This document shows, in pieces, positions 36,235-47,959 of a stretch of 64,000 bases of DNA. The position numbers and the translations under genes are program-made. Each line of letters opens with the position of its first letter. Position 1 is the first letter of the stretch. Source of the stretch: Sanderia malayensis (lineage: Eukaryota; Cnidaria; Scyphozoa; Semaeostomeae; Pelagiidae); contig RQOL01000214.1 of assembly GCA_013076295.1 (NCBI GenBank), forward strand, positions 1-64,000, given 5' to 3'. The notes under the pieces are model-generated. The model saw nothing but the letters and a program-made list of their open reading frames with translations. It had not been told where the DNA came from and ran no database searches.

Positions 36235-38483
36235 CTAGGGGTCATCACTCGCTTCGCTCGTTCGCCCAGCCAGTCAAGTAACAAAGGCTTAATCTGGTTG
36301 GCGCACTTCGTGCGCTGCATTCGCTCACGCTCATGCCCCTTTCAACCCACGTACAATGGGTTAGCTCGCTGCGCTCGCCTATGGTTGGCGCACTTCGTGC
36401 GCTGCATTCGCTGACGCTCATGCCCCTTTCTACCCCACTACAATGGGTTAGCTCGCTGCGCTCGCCTATGGTTGGCGCACTTTTGCGCTGCATGCATGCT
36501 TGCACCCCTTACAATGGTTAGCTCGCTGCGCTCGCCTCTCTATCTATTATCAAGAAACATAGTCTGATAGGGCGCACTTCGTTCGCTGCATTCGCTTCGC
36601 TCATGCCTCTTTCAACCCCACGTACAATGGGTAAGCTCGCTGCGCTCGCCTGTCTATCTATTATCAAGAAACATTGACTAATAGGGCGCACTTCGTGCGC
36701 TGCATTCGCTGACGCTCATGCCCTTTCTACCCCACTACAATGGGTTAGCTCGCTGCGCTCGCCTATGGTTGGCGCACTTCGTGCGCTGCATTCGCTGATG
36801 CTGATGCCCCTTTCAACCCCACTTACAATGGGTTAGCTCGCTGCGCTCGCCTGTCTGTCTAGAAACATAGTCTGATAGGGCGCACTTCGTGCACTGCATT
36901 CGCTTCGCTCATGCCTCTTTCAACCCACGTACAATGGGTTAACTCGCTGCGCTCACCTGTCTATCTATTATCAAGAAAATTGACTAATAGGGCGCACTTC
37001 GTGCGCTGCATTCGCTTCGCTCATGCCTCTTTCAACCCCACTAAAATGGGTTAGCTCGCTGCGCTCGCCTATGGTTGGCGCATATCGTGCGCTGCATTCG
37101 CTTCGCTCATGCCTCTTTCAACCCCACGTACAATGGGTTAGCTTGCTGCGCTCGCCTGTCTATCTATTATCAAGAAACATTGACTAATAGGGTGCACTTC
37201 GCGCGCTGCATTCGCTTCGCTCATGCCTCTTTCAACCCCACGTACAATGGGTTAGCTCGCTGCGCTCGCCTGTCTATTTATTATCAAGAAATATTGACTA
37301 ATAGGGCGCACTTCGTGCGCTGCATTCGCTTCGCTCATGCCTCTTTCAACCCCACGTACAATGGGTTAGCTCGCTGCGCTCCCCTGTCTATCTATTATCA
37401 AAAACTTGTCTGATAGGGCGCATTTCGTGCGCTGCATTCGCTGACGCTCATGCCCCTTTCTACCCCACTACAATGGGTTAGCTCGCTGCGCTCGCCTGTC
37501 TATCTATTATCAAGAAACATAGTCTGATAGGGCGCACTTCGTGCGCTGCATTCGCTTTGCTCATGCCTCTTTCAGCCCCACGTACAATGGGTTAGCTCGC
37601 TGGGCTTGCCTGTCTATCTATTATCAAGAAACATTGATTGATAGGGCGAACTTCGTGTGCTGCATTCGCTTCGCTCATGCCTCTGCCTACTCCTCTTGCA
37701 ACAGTTTGGCTCGCTTCGCTCGCCTGATAACCGCTTATCATAATTTGTTTGTTAAAACTTTGGGCTTGTTTACATTAGGCCTAAGCGTCGCAAGCATGCC
37801 GAAGCAACAATGGCGGTCGCCTACTACCTAAACTACAACTATCTTATTCGAAAACAAAAAAGCTATCACCTGTGTTCTCAATTGTCTCCTGTAATTTTCC
37901 AGAGGTCTCTCAAACAATTAGCAATTCTTTACAAAGATAATTCAGGTCGTAAAACACTTTGAAAGGCGCCCAGTTATGCTTTGTGTTGAAAACAGAAACA
38001 TGCGTCTTCTCAAAAAGTACCTGCTGTTCAACCCGAGGGCTAATTTGCATGATAACGAAAAACGCGTGACTGTTCACGTGAAATTGCGAAAGAGCCAACC
38101 ACATTGCAGCAAGAGGCGAAACGCATCAGTGAACAGCGCATGCTTTGTTCGAAAATGGATTTCGCGACGCGAAATTGGAAGTTTCGCGAGCGTAAACTGT
38201 CGTTTTTTCGTGATAGCCAATTAGGCGAACTTTAACAAAGAATTTCCTAACCTTTTAGTCAAAACTGTAAGCTCTCATATAGATAAATTTCTGGTTCAGC
38301 CGGCAAGGAACAGCTCACTTAAAAATAGGGAAGATTAAGGGCCTCAGAAAAAAGCCTTTATGATACCTCGTTCTCCGTTTCGGCCCATTGTTTTGGGGCG
38401 TTCGACTATTGTTTCGGGTCGAATCCATTGTTTTGGCAGGGAAAGTGCGTCATCACGTGACTCCGTAGAATATATATATTAGA
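36235..38483. mobile_element. Non-autonomous Helitron-like element, right copy (inverted)
   Basis: Reverse complement of the left-arm element, here 2,249 bp. CTAG is at 36235-36238 in the opposite orientation and the TC end is at 38482-38483, next to TAACGTGGGTTTATG, the same satellite position as on the left. It differs from the left copy by point changes, one-base deletions and one additional minisatellite unit. No transposition protein is encoded. Confidence 0.78.
36295..37725. repeat. Minisatellite in right Helitron copy, about 14 units
   Basis: Reverse complement of the left minisatellite with one additional short unit at about 36771-36858, so about 14 units against 13 and 1,431 bp against 1,372. 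The unit near 36470-36520 is damaged, with several bases lost and GCATGCATGC in place of the usual spacing. The GCGCAC-TTC-GTGCGC hairpin persists in most units. Confidence 0.82.
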
Positions 38484-38747
38484 TAACGTGGGTTTATGTG
38501 CAATTAGTGTGAATCAATGTTAATATCACTGAAAACAAGCAAATGCATGTGTTTACTTAGTTTCAGCTGTAATAACGTGGATTCATGTGCAATTAGTGTG
38601 AATGAATGTTAATATCACTGAAAACAAGCAAATGCATGTGTAATTTACTAGTTGCAGCTGTAATACGTAGATTCATGTGCAATTAGTGTGAATGAATGTT
38701 AAATCTGAAAACAAGCAAATGCATGTGTTTTACTTAGTTTCAGCTGT
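38484..38747. repeat. 92-bp satellite between the two insertions, right arm
   Basis: About three inverted monomers, matching 21712-22005 on the left but about 30 bp shorter. The monomer next to the retrotransposon lacks the stretch equivalent to GCACATGAATCGACG; the sequence passes from CAGCTGT straight into the AAT tail. Confidence 0.92.
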
Positions 38748-38844
38748 AATAATAATAATAATAATGGTTGCTTACCCACTGTTTCCTCAACCAAAATATG
38801 AAATTAATGGTTGTGTGCTCAACAATGAACATTAAAGTAAACAA

Positions 38845-41758
38845 TTATGAATAAAAATTATCTAGGTTAGTTGTTAAAAGGAAAGACTTTAAAGTTTTTT
38901 TAAATTTGTCAACATCGTGAATGTGTCTGACATAAATAGGTAGCTTATTCCATAGGGTTGGACCAGCTTTGGAGAAAGCCCTTTCCCCATACTTGGTCAT
39001 GCTGCTTGGAATGTGTAAGGTATAATTTCGTGAAGTTGCTATTATATTTTATCTTGCAGAGCGATTGGTGCATTTCCCCAAATGCATTTGTGTACTGTCA
39101 AACAGATTTTGAAAACTATACGCTCTCTAATTTTTAGCCAATGTAGCCTAACAAAGAGTGGAGAAATTGACGCTCGATCAAATTTAGTTTTGTTAAAGAT
39201 AAGACGAATAGCTGCATTTTGAACGGATTGTAGGGCTTGAATTTGTTGTTTTGGTAAAAGAAAATAAAGAGAATTACAATAATCTAGTTTTGAGGTAACA
39301 AGTGACGTGATTAAAGTATTCAAACAGTCAACTGGTAGAAAACATTTTATTTTCGCAATATTTCTCAGAATGCAAAAGCATTCTGACACAACTTTGTTAA
39401 CTTGTGTATCAAAGCTCAACTCCGTGTCTATCCATACTCCTAGATTCCTTGCTGATTGAACAAAACGTATTGTCTCTTCATCATTCGTAACTCCATGGAT
39501 CTGAAGTTCTGATCTTATTGCTGGGGGATACAACAACATAATTTTAGTTTTAGATCTATTTAACTTCAGGAAATAAATTTCATCCATTTGGCAATAGAAG
39601 TGAGACACTCAGTTATGCCTGTTGTTAAAACGGAGGACTGAAAAAGTGGATGGAATGTTTGATAAAGTTGGTGATCGTCAGCAAATCCAAAAACACGAAA
39701 GCAATTGGCATGAACAGTACTGTAAAGCGACTCAATATATATATTAAACAGTATTGGACCAAGGACAGATCCTTGTGGCACACCATATTTAACTTCAATT
39801 GATTCGGATAGAAATTCGCCTATCTTAACTTTTTGCTCCCTACTTTCTAGAAATGATTTCAACCACCCAGTGCAGTGCCCCGAATTCCAATTTTTTTAAA
39901 TAAAATTTGCAATAATACTTCATGGTCGACCGTATCAAATGCAGCACTGAGGTCAAGAAAGACTAAAACAGTGGCTAGCTTGTGTTCGAAACCTTTAATA
40001 TGTCGTCGGTTAAATTCAATAAAAGCAGTTCCGTCGAGTGATTTTTTTATACCCAAACTGATACCTGGAGTGAAGAGAATTTTTTTCCATGTGACTTGTC
40101 ATCTTCTAGCTACCCAACGCTCAACCAGTTTGCTAAGGAACACCAAGTTAGAGACGGACGATTGTTCTTGAAGTTATCCCTACCGATTTTGCAATGAATC
40201 TCTTTCAGAAGTGGAACTACGATGGCAGATTTAAGACAATCCATTGTGCCAAATTCTAATGAAATATTTACCAATTCCACCCAGAATGGTAATAGAACAT
40301 CAACATTTTTTGTCAGCAATGTGGTATTTAGTGGGTCAGCTGGAGAGCAAAGAAATTTTGTGAGACTTTATGATATGCAATAGTTCTTCGGCTGTCGTCG
40401 GCTCACAATATGTATAGTTCCTGCAAATTTTCAGACATTGGTATATTTGGAAATAGTATCGCTGGAGGAGTTTTTGAATGTTCTTCGAAGGTTATCAACT
40501 TTGTCATGAAAATACTCATTAATTTGTTGGCAAGGTCTATATCATTTTCAGTTTCTGGGGAAGTATTTACTTCTGCTCCTGTCGAGGAAACCATTAGCCA
40601 ATTCAAATAGTGTTTGGAGTTTATTGGTTGACATATTTATTCTATTCACATAATACGATTGTTTTTTCAACTTTGTAAGCTGCGTACACTCTCGCCTAAA
40701 ATTTCTATACTTTTTCCCTGTCACTATTCTGTCTACTTTTCCTGAACACCTTCTTGGCTTTCCTTTTCTTTGCTCGAAGTAACTTGTATTGATTGTCGAA
40801 ACCATGGTGACTTTTCATTGAAATTGACAGTTTTTTTTTTTACAGGGAGCATATTTGTCCACAAGAGTCCGGAGTTTTTAAATCGTAAGTATCAACTATG
40901 TTTTCAAAAGTTGTATTTAAAGGTATTTCTTTTATTGCAATTTCTACATCTTCTTTAAAATGCTCATTATTTATTTTCGCCAGGTTTCGAAAGGTGAGTA
41001 CTTTTTTAATCTTTTTTGATGTAATACTATTGATGTTAAAAAGATCATCCTATGGTCACTTAGTACCACATCTTTTGTAGTTACACTACCTAGATCTACT
41101 TCATCGACAGGTGTAATGACTAAGTCTATTGTATGTCCTTGTCTCTGGGTGGGGCCGAAACATGTTGACGAAGGTTAAAAAGTGAAAGTAAGTTGTTTAG
41201 TTGTTTTGCTAACGGGTCAGATGTTACATCAACGTGAATATTGAAATCTCCTGAAATAATGAATCTATTCTTACTTGCAATTAGTATTTCCAACAGTTCA
41301 CGGATTTCAGAGAAGAATGTTTCTTTTTTTATATACCCTAGCCTGTAAATTACAACACATAATATGGAAGAATCTTTGGTATTAACTATTTCAGTGGCAC
41401 AACACTCAAATGAATGATATTGTCTCACGTGGAAGTTCTTATAAGAGATTGAATTCCTAATTGCTATACCTACACCACCACCTACACTTTTTTGTCTGTT
41501 ATTTCGAGGAATATTATAAAAATTATAGTTAAAATCATTAAAACATGCTAATGGGACAGTGTCATCAGCAGTCATCCATGTTTCAGTCAACAAGGCAATG
41601 TCAGCATTGCTATCTATGATTTCCTCCATTACGAGAGGAACTTTATTCCTTAATGACTGACAATTGAAAAGGATAAAATTTAAAGAAATCACTGTTTGTT
41701 CAGTAACAAGTTTAAATTCTCTTTCGCCTTTGATTTTGCTTTCAATAAAGTTGGGCAT
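38845..41758 (-). pseudogene. Retrotransposon ORF2, right copy, multiple frameshifts
   Basis: The endonuclease part starts at 41758 and keeps NCQS, TETW and GDFNIH. A lost T in TTTT (near 41159) then breaks it before the ID and SDH motifs. Further one-base changes relative to the left copy lie near 40714 (extra A), 40551 (extra C), 40156, 40101, 40048, 39867, 39578 and 39043 (losses). The reverse transcriptase is split into pieces: LDLSAAFDTVDH, GVPQGSVLGPILF and FADDHQLY can still be read separately. SKLDYCNS has the family-typical N. The shared frameshift between the endonuclease and RT regions is present near 41000. It cannot make a working protein as assembled. Confidence 0.88.
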
Positions 41759-42881
41759 TCTAATGAGTCAGCCGCATGTTTACATTCCTCAGAGGAAACA
41801 CTATCTGATTGACAATTAACACAACGCTTTACAACATTTTTACAACTACGAGTATCATGGCTACCAGAGCAAGAGGCACAAGTGAAATTGGAAGCAGTAC
41901 AGTATTTAATGTAATGACCAAATTGTTGACATTTATTGCAACGTTTTATATGAAACTGATCGTATACTCTGCAGGATGACAGGCCAAACAACATTCGATC
42001 ACCATTGGCCTTAATCAGTTTCCTTAAAGTCACTGACACTCTAACAAATGCCTGGAAGACAGTATCATTTGACTTGACGGGTTTTATGGCAAATATATTG
42101 AAGTCTCTAGCGGTATTCCCAACACTCAAGTCAGTGGAAAGAAACTCATTTTGTAACTGAAATGTTTGAAGGCCTCATCAAGCGAGACTTCTTTCTTCAT
42201 CCGAACTATTGAAATAACTGTGCTTTTTGCCTTTGGTGACTTACAACAGATCTTGTGACCTTCCACTTCTTGTTTTAATTTTTGGCGAGCTACCTCGGAG
42301 GAACAAACAACAACCAAGTTACCCTCCTTATCATTAAACGATTTATCAATTTTTATATTTTTTTCAATAACAACGTTCTCGACAATTCGCACATTGTTCT
42401 CATCCTCATTTTTATTGCCAGTTGTATTAAGGATTAATAATGAATCCGGTGATTTTAATTTGAACTGGGCTATTCGTTTACTATCTTTCCAAATGTTATC
42501 ATCAGGAAGTAATTCAGATTCTCTTTCAGCATTTTTATTTTGATTCTTACTTTGTAAAACTTCTTTTAAGTCAGTCAATTCCTTACTAATCTTAATAATA
42601 GTTTTCTCAAGACGTGAAACGTCACTGCTTCGTTGATCAATTTGTTCTACTTCTAATGATGTAAGGCACTGATCGCATCAGAAGAAAAAATTCCTTTTTG
42701 TTGATGCCGCATTAAAAAGTTTAATCATGGAAAAGGTTCCAAGCTTTTCTTCAGATGATTGACTGGGGCAAATCACATGAAATTTGATTTTGCAAAACCT
42801 GCATGATGTAACCTCAGGGTCTACTGCAACATTATGACAGGAGGAACACACTCCATTCTGTTCAATTTCCCAAGGATGCAT
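41689..42881 (-). pseudogene. Retrotransposon ORF1, right copy, stop plus frameshift
   Basis: Starts at 42881 with the same PHD-like zinc-binding pattern as the left copy. A TGA at 42678-42680 replaces the TTA (Leu68) of the left copy, just before the last cysteine pair. The left copy's own stop position reads CGA here. Further on, a run of four A in the left copy is three A here (near 42166), shifting the frame. The downstream part, with three zinc knuckles, is readable from about 42129 to the TGA ending at 41689. As on the left, its end overlaps the start of ORF2. Confidence 0.85.
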
Positions 42882-43307
42882 TTTTAGATATTTACCAAAA
42901 CCATAAAATAAAGATGCAGAGAAGGAGGAAAAATTTTTTTTATAACTAAATGAAACAGTATTTGCACTAAAAACAAAATAATTACAATAAAATATATTAG
43001 GGAATCTAATTGAAGTTAAGCTTGTTAAAATTCAATGTAAAAAGGAAAAAGAGGAAAGAAAAAGTTTTTATATGTTTCAAAGCTTTCTATTTACAAACAA
43101 ATTATCCCGGCATTAGTATTTACAGTTAAAGATTCCTAAATTGCCAAGCAGGGAAAAGTAAACAAAATAAAGAGAGAAAAGGAAAGAAAAGAAAGAAAAG
43201 AAGAAAAAAAAAGAGAAAAAAAAAAAAAAGAAAAAAGAAAAAAAAAACTATTTTTTCAAGCTCACAAAAACACGTCTGCTCCCTAGCTGAGCTGAACTGA
43301 ACTCACT
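42882..43307 (-). other. Retrotransposon 5' leader, right copy
   Basis: Reverse complement of the left leader, with a purine-rich (A with interspersed G) tract at about 43160-43250 on the + strand. The tract differs from the left copy in length and in the position of the G interruptions. The 5' terminal AGTGAGTTCAG is intact. Confidence 0.7.
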
Positions 43308-46300
43308 GTGCAATTAGTATGCAGTAAAGTTAAAATCACTGAAAACAAGCAAATGCATGTGTATTTTGCTTAGTTTCAGCTGTAATACCGTGGATTCATG
43401 TGCAATTAGGGTGAATCAATGTTAATATCACTGAAAATAAGCAAATGCATGTGTAATTTACTTAGTTGCAGCTGTAATAACGTAGATTCAAGTGGAATTA
43501 TTGTGCGGTAATGTTAATATCACTGAAACAAGTAAATGCATGTGTATTTTACTTAGTTTCAGCTGTAATAACGTGGATTCATGTGCAATTAGTGTGAATT
43601 AATTTTAATATAACTGAAAACAAGCAAATGCATGTGAATTTTACTTAATTGCAGCTATAATAAGGTAAATTCTTGTGCAATAAGTGTGAATGCATGTTAA
43701 TATCAATGAAAACAAGCAAATGCGTGTGTATTTTACTTAGTTGCAGCTGTAATAACGTAGATTCATGTGCAATTAGTGTGAATGAATTTTAATGGCACTG
43801 AAAACAAGCAAATGCATGTGTATTTTGCTTAGTTTCAGCTGTAATACCGTGGATTCATGTGCAATTAGTGTGAATCAATGTTAATATCACTGAAAATAAG
43901 CAAATGCATGTGTAATTTACTTAGTTGCAGCTGTAATAACGTAGATTCAAGTGGAATTATTGTGCGGTAATGTTAATATCACTGAAAACAAGTAAATGCA
44001 TGTGTATTTTACTTAGTTTCAGCTGTAATAACGTGGATTCATGTGCAATTAGTGTGCAGTAATATTTATATCACTGAAAACAAGCAAATGCATGTGTATT
44101 TTACTTAGTTTCAGCTGTAATAACGTGGATTCATGTCCAATTAGTGTGAATGAATGTTAATATCACTGAAAACAGGCAAATGCATGTGTAATTTACTTAG
44201 TTTCACCTGTAATAACCCGGATTCATGTGCAATTAGTGTGCAGTAATATTAATATCACTGAAAACAAGCAAATGCGTGTGTATTTTACTTAGTTGCAGCT
44301 GTAATAACGTAGATTCATGTGCAATTAGTGTGAATGAATTTTAATGGCACTGAAAACAAGCAAATGCATGTGTATTTTGCTTAGTTTCAGCTGTAATAAC
44401 GTGGATTCATGTGCAATTAGGTGCAGTAATATTTATATCACTGAAAACAAGCAAATGCATGTGTATTTTACTTAGTTGCAGCTATAATAACGTAGATTCT
44501 TGTGCAATTAGTGTGAATGAATGTTAATATCAATGAAAACAAGCAAATGCATGTGTATTTTACTTAGTTTCAGCTGTAATAACGTGGATTCATGTGCAAT
44601 TAGTGTGCAGTAATATTTATATCACTGAAAACAAGCAAATGCATGTGTATTTTACTTAGTTTCAGCTGTAATAACCTGGATTCATGTGCAATTAGTGTGC
44701 AGTAATATTGATATCACTGAAAACAAGCAAATGCGTGTGTATTTTACTTAGTTGCAGCTGTAATAACGTAGATTCATGTGCAATTAGTGTGAATGAATTT
44801 TAATGGCACTGAAAACAAGCAATGCATGTGTATTTTGCTTAGTTTCAGCTGTAATAACGTGGATTCATGTGCAATTAGTGTGAATCAATGTTAATATCAC
44901 TGAAAATAAGCAAATGCATGTGTAATTCACTTAGTTGCAGCTGTAATAACGTAGATTCAAGTGTAATTATTGTGCGGTAATGTTAATATCACTGAAAACA
45001 AGTAAATGCATGTGTATTTTACTTAGTTTCAGCTGTAATAACGTGGATTCATGTGCAATTAGTGTGAATGAATTTTAATATAACTGAAAACAAGCAAATG
45101 CATGTGAATGTTACTTAATTGCAGCTATAATAAGGTAAATTCTTGTGCAATAAGTGTGAATGCATGTTAATATCAATGAAAACAAGCAAATGCATGTGTA
45201 TTTTACTTAGTTTCACCTGTAATAACCTGGATTCATGTGCAATTAGTGTGCAGTAATATTAATATCACTGAAAACAAGCAAATGCGTGTGTATTTTACTT
45301 AGTTGCAGCTGTAATAACGTAGATTCATGTGCAATTAGTGTGAATGAATTTTAATGGCACTGAAAACAAGCAAATGCATGCGTATTTTGCTTAGTTTCAG
45401 CTGTAATAACGTGGATTCATGTGCAATTAGTGTGAATCAATGTTAATATCACTGAAAATAAGCAAATGCATGTGTAATTTACTTAGTTGCAGCTGTAATA
45501 ACGTAGATTCAAGTGTAATTTTTGTGCGGTAATGTTAATATCACTGAAAACAAGTAAATGCATGTGTATTTTACTTAGTTTCAGCTGTAATAACGTGGAT
45601 TCATGTGCAATTAGTGTGAATGAATTTTTATATAACTGAAAACAAGCAAATGCATGTGAATTTTACTTAATTGCAGCTATAATAACGTGATTCTTGTGCA
45701 ATTAGTGTGAATGCATGTTAATATCATGAAAACAAGCAAATGCATGTGTATTTTACTTAGTTTCACCTGTAATAACCTGGATTCATGTGCAATTAGTGTG
45801 CAGTAATATTAATATCACTGAAAACAAGCAAATGCGTGTGTATTTTACTTAGTTGCAGCTGTAATAACGTAGATTCATGTGCAATTAGTGTGAATAAATT
45901 TTAATGGCACTGAAAACAAGCAAATGCATGTGTATTTTGCTTAGTTTCAGCTGTAATAACGTGGATTCATGTGCAATTAGTGTGCAGTAATATTTATATC
46001 ACTGAAAACAAGCAAATGCATGTGTATTTTACTTAGTTTCAGCTGTAATAACGTGGATTCATGTCCAATTAGTGTGAATGAATGTTAATATCACTGAAAA
46101 CAGGCAAATGCATGTGTAATTTACTTAGTTTCACCTGTAATAACCTGGATTCATGTGCAATTAGTGTGCAGTAATATTAATATCACTGAAAACAAGCAAA
46201 TGCGTGTGTATTTTACTTAGTTGCAGCTGTAATAACGTAGATTCATGTGCAATTAGTGTGCAGTAATATTTATATCACTGAAAACAAGCAAATGCATGTG

Positions 46301-47959
46301 TATTTTACTTAGTTTCAGCTGTAAGAACGTGGATTCATGTCCAATTAGTGTGAATGAATGTTAATATCACTGAAAACAGGCAAATGCATGTGTAATTTAC
46401 TTAATTGCAGCTATAATAAGGTAAATTCTTGTGCAATCAGTGTGAATGCATGTTAATATCAATGAAAACAAGCAAATGCATGTGTATTTTACTTAGTTTC
46501 ACCTGTAATAACCTGGATTCATGTGCAATTAGTGTGCAGTAATATTAATGTGACTGAAAACAAGCAAATGCGTGTGTATTTTACTTAGTTGCAGCGGTAA
46601 TAACGTAGATTCATTTGCAATTAGTGTGAATGAATTTTAATATAACTGAAAACAAGCAAATGCATGTGAATTTTACTTATTGCAGCTATAATAAGGTAAA
46701 TTCTTTGCAATAGTGTGAATGCATGTAATATCATGAAAACAAGCAAATGCATGTGTATTTTACTTAGTTTCACCTGTAATAACTGGATTCATGTGCAATT
46801 AGTGTGCAGTAATATTATGTTACTGAAAACAAGCAAATGCGAGTGTATTTTACTTAGTTGCAGCTGTAATAACGTAGATTCATGTGCAATTAGTGTGAAT
46901 GAATTTTAATGGCACTGAAAACAAGCAAATGCATGTGTATTTTGCTTAGTTTCAGCTGTAATAACGTGGATTCATGTGCAATTAGTGTGCAGTAATATTT
47001 ATATCACTGAAAACAAGCAAATGCATGTGTATTTTACTTAGTTTCAGCTGTAATAACGTGGATTCATGTCAATTAGTGGATAATGAATGTTAATATCACT
47101 GAAAACAGGCAAATGCATGTGTAATTTACTTAGTTTCACCTGTAATAACCTGGATTCATGTGCAATTAGTGTGCAGTAATATTAATATCACTGAAAACAA
47201 GCAAATGCGTGTGTATTTTACTTAGTTGCAGCTGTAATAACGTAGATTCATGTGCAATTAGTGTGAATGAATTTTAATGGCACTGTAAAACAAGCAAATG
47301 CATGTGTATTTTGCTTAGTTTCAGCTGTAATAACGTGGATTCATGTGCAATTAGTGTGCAGTAATATTTATATCACTGAAAACAAGCAAATGCATGTGTA
47401 TTTTACTTAGTTGCAGTTATAATAACGTAGATTCTTGTGCAATTAGTGTGAATGAATGTTAATATCAATGAAAACAAGCAAATGCATGTGTATTTTACTT
47501 AGTTTCAGCTGTAATAACGTGGATTCATGTGCAATTAGTGTGCAGTAATATTTATATCACTGAAAACAAGCAAATGCATGTGTATTTTACTTAGTTTCAG
47601 CTGTAATAACTGGATTCATGTGCAATTAGTGTGCAGTAATATTAATATCACTGAAACAAGCAAATGCGTGTGTATTTACTTAGTTGCAGCTGTAATAACG
47701 TAGATTCATGTGCAATTAGTGTGAATGAATTTTAATGACTGAAAAAAAGCAAATGCATGTGTATTTTGCTTAGTTTCAGCTGTAATAACGTGGATTCATA
47801 TGCAATTAGTGTGCAGTAATAATTATATCACTGAAAACAAGCAAATGCGTGTGTATTTTACTTGGTTCAGCTGTAATAACGTGGATTCATGTGCATTTAG
47901 TGCGCAGTAATATTTATATCACTGAAAACAGGCAAATGCATGTGTAATTTACTTAGTTG

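Larger units (their letters stand above)
38748..43307 (-). mobile_element. CR1/L2-group non-LTR retrotransposon, right copy (inverted)
   Basis: Reverse-complement equivalent of 17151-21711 at the same satellite position, about 4.56 kb, with its 5' end at 43307 next to GTGCAATTAG and its (ATT)6 tail at 38748-38765. It shares the ORF2 frameshift of the left copy. It adds a private ORF1 stop and at least ten private one-base indels. The 5' flank keeps GTGCAAT; the 3' target duplication is missing through a small deletion. Confidence 0.92.
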
